Part shown: positions 6,460-10,903 of the stretch, piece after piece
Position numbering within the stretch: the first letter of the stretch is position 1
How the letters are laid out: each line of letters begins with the position of its first letter
NCBI GenBank assembly: GCA_014925825.1
Contig: JACGCK010000618.1
Location: 1 to 10,903 of the forward strand
DNA from: Pholiota molesta
Taxonomy: Eukaryota; Basidiomycota; Agaricomycetes; Agaricales; Strophariaceae
Direction: 5' to 3'
Length of the DNA stretch: 10,903 nt
Translations under genes and position numbers: made by a program
The notes under the pieces: model-generated
Told to the model about the DNA's origin: nothing
What the model saw: the letters and a program-made list of their open reading frames with translations, nothing else
Databases searched by the model: none

Positions 6460-9400
6460 ATGGCTTCTTCATCCACTTCGCCAAGTCAACGCGTCCTCAT
6501 CTCGTATGCAGCACCTCCTGCCTTTCTCGCGTCGCCGAACTGGAGCAAGGTTTACTCGACTATCCTTGGTCAGCTACCGCTACGCAACATAAACTGGACG
6601 TCCAGTGGTCCCGTCAGAACGATCCAAGAACTGCAGGTCACCCTCGTGCCATTCGATTCCCTTCGAGATGAGCATACTTCACAAGTACCCGGAACGCTGC
6701 TGGAGAAACCGCTACTTCACATATACATCGTCCATTGCGAAGTAAGCACACTGTAGAAACCATTCCTGAGGGGTTGCTCACGAATAACAGGATAATGATG
6801 TCGAGACATACCGAACAGTCCTAAAGAAACAGATCAAGGACTGGCATTCTGTTGTCGTATCCAGGAAAAACTCAGAATGGATCATTCTACAAATTATCAG
6901 GCCAGATCCAATGCGTCAAGCCACGGGAAATTTCTTTCAGATTAAGAATTCCGTTTTGGATAAACTGAAGACGGACTTCAATTCCATTTCGGACAAGCGA
7001 GATCGGTGAGTTTGGTTGCAATTAAGCGGATTCCTACACGACACTCTCTAAACTTCATCGTGTTTCTTAGGTGTATACAAGTCAACTGGGTCACAGGGAA
7101 TGACAACCCCGTTGCATGGGCAGAGTTTATCAACAAGACAAAAGATGGCCTGCTGTACGCTTTCGATTCCGCAATCAAGCAGCGACAGGAAGAAGTGAAA
7201 AGGTCTGAAAGTCAACAATCAATGCCTGGGTGGAACTTTTGCATGTTCTTCATTTTGAAGGTACCGTTTTTCGGGGTCTGGTAAATCTGCCGCTCACATA
7301 CTCACAGGAAAGTTTAGCCTCTTCATTTGAAGGGATGAATCTCTTTGAAGAAGCGTTAGTTCCTTATGACGAGCTGGAAGCTTCATTTTATCGTGTTTCA
7401 ACGGAGAAAAATATGTCGTGGTTCGGTTCCCTTGTGTCCCCGGATCTAAGCGACGATGCATCACCCTTACTTTCAACCACGAAGAAGCCATATCGAAATC
7501 ACATTCTAAACAATACCATCTCTATCTTGGATTTCAGGATATACCTTCTAGCACGCCAATGTCAGCTGCTGGCGAAAATGGGTCGTTTGGCTGAGATTAC
7601 TACCAAAGTCACATTTTTCCTTGGTGCCTTCCCAAAGCGCCTTCGAGAGGTTCAAGTAAGCTTCTTTTCTTTAACATTAACTTAATGATTGACATTCGTA
7701 GGCAAATCTTCCTCCACTATTCGTTGAAGCATGGGTATATTCTGCAGCATTGAGTGCCGTCGAGCACTGCGATGCATGGTCAAAATCCTCGAATGTCGAA
7801 GCATCTAAATCTGCATCTGCTAATGCAGGCAAAGGCGAACTTTTAGATCTCGCCCGAACTCAGGTAAATTCATATCTGCAGTACCTTGAGTACCATCGCT
7901 GATCATTGCGGCACTGCAGCTGGATATTTTAGGTATAGGAGTTGGACATCTGCCTAATATGCCTCCTTTTTCGGCTTCAAGAACATCGGCTAGTTCAATA
8001 CCGCCTGGGACGAAGTTGTCTTTTTCTAACGAAATCCTCAACGCCGCAATAAGCAAAAAAGAAGCATTCTATGAACTCTATGTGGCTGTAACAAATCGTG
8101 CCATTGACTTGTACGCAAAATCCGGGCGGCGAAAGTTTGCTTTGAAGCTGCACGGCAACTTGGCAGCCTTGGAATTGTATGTCTCGAAATACATTCTATC
8201 TGTATTGACTGACAACAAAATTTAGGCATCGTGGAAATCTATCAGCAGCTCTTACTACATATACCTCATTACCGGCTCATTACGCACCTCATATGTGGAC
8301 CTCTTTAGAATCCTTTATGCTCTCTCGCGCTCTGGAAACATATTCTAAACTTGATAGAGCACAAGACGTCGAATGGATTCATATCGTTCTTTCATTCTTG
8401 AAAACCTACGTCGAACACAATTTCGATATGCTAGATGGCGTTGATAGGGTTGATTACGTTACAAGTCTAGTCAGCTCACTTAGAGCTGCAGTAGAACGGT
8501 TGGACACTGGTTAGTTCCCTGTACTTCCCATATTGAACTGATGTTGATTGTCATAGATCTGGCGCACCCTGATCATCCCATTATCACCATTCGGGTGTCG
8601 AGGAATGCGAAGCTGGCTGGAACACGAGATGGTTCATATCTCGATGTAGATGTAACCAACCACCTTCCATTTGTAAGTCCGTTGTGCTGCTGCCATTATA
8701 AATTGGTTTAATTCTTTACGATTCCTATTTTTCAGGTATTCCCAATTGATGAAGTCAGTGTTACTGTATCAGGGCGCGAGTTGGACAAGTTTCGATTTGT
8801 GGCAACTATTCCGAACGGATGCCCACCAGGGAAATCCACTTATACCTTATTTTGCTCGGTATGTGTTGTACTTCTAAATCCTATTCTTGGCTCATTGTGT
8901 TTTAAGACACATGCATCCGGCACATTCCTTCTCGAAACAAGCGAAGTTCGCTCCACCCATCTATTATTGCAAACAAACTATCGAAAAACGAATAAGGGCC
9001 TTCTTCACCATCCCATTGCTAGTCCGCGTTCCCCATGATCCACTTGCTCTTGATGTTCGAATATCGCAGTCAAACCGAAGTAAGTTATACACCGACGACT
9101 GCCGACACCACACTGATCATTTCTCAGTCGAACTTGGAAAGCCGCAGTCTTTAATGGTTGTTCTGTCAACCGGACGAAACAATCTTGACAAAATCTCCAT
9201 CAAACTCACCTCACCCTCCATTACCTTCTATACTCGAGATACCGTCCTATTAGCAGGTATATGTTTGCAAATCTGTTCATTCCCGAAATTAACACAGTTC
9301 TGATAGATGAAGATGACGAGTCGTTTGTTGCTAACACAGACGGAATACAGATAGAAGACGTAGAAGAAGATACAGATGTGACTTTTCTCGTCCCCATTCC

Positions 9401-10903
9401 GATGCTTCAGCGCTTACTGCATTGGTATGTGCCTTGTACATGACTCGCATACTAATTTAAAGCTTATCCACACTAGAAAGTCAAAATTGAAGTAGAATAT
9501 GCTACAGAAGACGAGCCTGCAATCGTACGGACGTCATTTTTCACAAGAGTGTTGATCACCACTTTACCAATATCGGTCAACGTCGAGGACTTTTTCCGAG
9601 GACAAGGTAATTGTACTTTTTTTTTTCGTTATGGACGTTTGTTAACCCCAAATCTATATGTTTATAGGTTAATCTCCAAATTCACTGTTTCAACGACAAG
9701 TCATCAACACGTGCGGATTGCGAACGCCAACCTCGAGCCACCTCCAGGAGGCTTAGACGGTGTCAATATCAAGCCTTCGTCCAACAAGAGGCGTATAGTG
9801 GTAAGTCGACGCTTTCATTACGCTACATTCACCAAATTTATGGTATAACAGACAGTGACACCAATCCAACCTGCAAACTTTCTGTTTTCCCTTGATTCCG
9901 CCAACGTCCAGGTAAGTTTATAGTTGAAATTGTTTCCATTCAATATTCATGTTCTGTAATTCTCAGTGCGAGAATCGCTTACACTGTGTATTAAATATAG
10001 AATGCTCCGTGAAGGTAAATTAATTCGACTCCCTCAATTGATATCTCGGAAGCTTATTCTATTGCAGAGGTAGAGTCAATAGTGCAGGGTACAGTTCGGA
10101 AATGTTGGAAGAGTTCCCTTCCAGGACACATACGAGGACCGTTCTCGTCAGCAACTCATTGATGCCTTGGAAAGTGATGCGGCCTGGGTGGAAATGTATG
10201 GGATCACAGGGAACTTGTTGTTCCTCCGTCCCCAAAGAAGATGGCGAGCTCAGTGATCTTCTCAAGGAAGCCAGAAAGGTATGCCCGAGCTTAGCTCTTT
10301 CTTGAATATGATTAATCCTTGACAGCGATTAGCCGATCATAGACACTCCGATCCTCCCAAAGGCAAGTGGCGAGAGATCAGGATACCCGTAGATGTGCCA
10401 TTCATGAATGTGAGTTACTCTTGCTTTCAGGCGACGTAAACTAATTTCCAATAGATTGTCGCGGCTACTTCTATTCGCATTATTTCAACACCATTCGCAA
10501 AGGAAACACCGTCCCATGAATTACCGCCGCTATATGCTGGTCAACCTATATCTGCCAATTTATCGATATATACAACTTCCATTGGGGCACGAGCTCTGGC
10601 CATAAAGACAACCAATACCTTTTGCGCTTCAACATCGAGAGATGGTGCGCGAATGGTTAGTTAGCGGTCCCAAAGAGGAGATTTCGTCGCCAAAGTAAGC
10701 ATGCGTCCTTTACTCTCATATTTCGACTGCTGAAATCGTTGTATCAGGATGGAGAAACATACACCGTACCCATCACGTTAATACCACTACATCACGGGGA
10801 GTTCTCTCTCCCTAAAGTCACTGTGACTGCACTCCCTATGGCTGGGACCATTACTATGGGTTCTATGGCCATACCTGGCATCGAAAACTTATCAAAGAAC
10901 GCG
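6460..10903 (+). CDS. TRS130: TRAPPII complex subunit Trs130/TRAPPC10, 3' end beyond the window, with multiple apparent frameshifts in the second half
   Basis: Large subunit specific to TRAPPII, the tether and Rab-GEF complex of late Golgi and endosome traffic. Exons: 6460-6741, 6791-7005, 7071-7260, 7308-7655, 7702-7863, 7920-8176, 8226-8509, 8557-8672, 8736-8858, 8907-9079, 9128-9256, 9298-9424, 9477-9606, 9668-9800, 9852-9911, 9967-10014, 10068-10278, 10326-10409, 10455-10694 and 10748 onward. Exons 1-9 give 659 clean residues, including QVNWVTGNDNPVAWAEF, MPGWNFCMFFILKESLA, FEGMNLFEEALVPYDELE and LSWFG-like MSWFGS, typical of the family N-terminal half. Later segments are equally typical: SGTFLLETSEVRS, VRVPHDPLALDVR, VEDFFRG, SKFTVSTTSHQHVRIA, ALESDAAWVEMYGITG, PPLYAGQPIS and PITLIPLHHGEFSLP. 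However, they lie in shifting frames, with about ten breaks from 8984 to 10674. With these allowed for, the window covers about 1160 residues, nearly the whole family length. Yeast Trs130 is essential, so sequence error is likelier than decay. Confidence 0.9.

Noticed and set aside
6296..6484. Minus-strand open frame of 62 codons between RRP3 and TRS130, considered as an upstream exon of RRP3 or a separate gene
   Set aside because: No GT...AG join links it in frame to the RRP3 first exon. It overlaps the start of TRS130, and RRP3 already has a family-like short N-terminus. I recognise no family in it.
9617..9628. Poly-T run in the TRS130 intron at 9607-9667
   Set aside because: It lies inside an intron before the acceptor, where T-rich tracts are normal. 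It is not a terminator or a retrotransposon tail.
8984..10674. Splitting of TRS130 into two or more separate genes
   Set aside because: The exons remain collinear with the single-protein family, introns continue without a gap, and no promoter-like spacing or plausible new start codon separates the halves.

Overview
The window is nuclear DNA of a filamentous fungus, most likely a basidiomycete of the Agaricomycetes. Every gene is cut by many very short introns (41-75 nt) with GT...AG ends, and the RRP3-, TRS130- and CRM1-like proteins resemble mushroom-forming fungi more than ascomycetes. No open reading frame covers a whole gene, so all gene models below were assembled by hand from exons joined at splice sites that keep the protein family in frame. 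The taxonomic call is inference from recalled family sequences; no search was run.

Layout, left to right: (1) the 5' end of an exportin-1/CRM1 gene on the minus strand (1-664, continuing past the left edge), beginning with a two-codon exon. (2) A 3' relic of a zinc-type alcohol dehydrogenase-like (MDR) gene on the plus strand (about 1225-1454). (3) A full-length paralogue of it (1830-3194, six exons), with one extra A in an A run that breaks its frame. (4) A small 2-oxoglutarate/Fe(II) dioxygenase (3579-4594, plus, six exons, 239 aa). (5) Tail to tail with it, 43 bp away, the DEAD-box rRNA-processing helicase RRP3 (4638-6226, minus, five exons, 460 aa). (6) Head to head with RRP3 across 233 bp, TRS130/TRAPPC10, a subunit of the TRAPPII vesicle-tethering complex (6460 to beyond 10903, plus, at least 20 exons).

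The genes do not form a pathway or a cluster with a shared theme. This is an ordinary housekeeping neighbourhood (nuclear export, ribosome biogenesis, Golgi traffic) with an oxidoreductase family that has duplicated and partly decayed. I found no RNA gene, transposon, CRISPR array or novel system.

The most notable signal is a set of about ten reading-frame breaks in the second half of TRS130 (after about 8980), all explicable as single-base length changes and most of them in or next to short homopolymers. The first 659 codons, and all other genes except the dehydrogenase, read cleanly. Because splice sites and conserved protein segments are intact between the breaks, I favour sequence error near a contig end over true gene decay, but the window alone cannot settle it.
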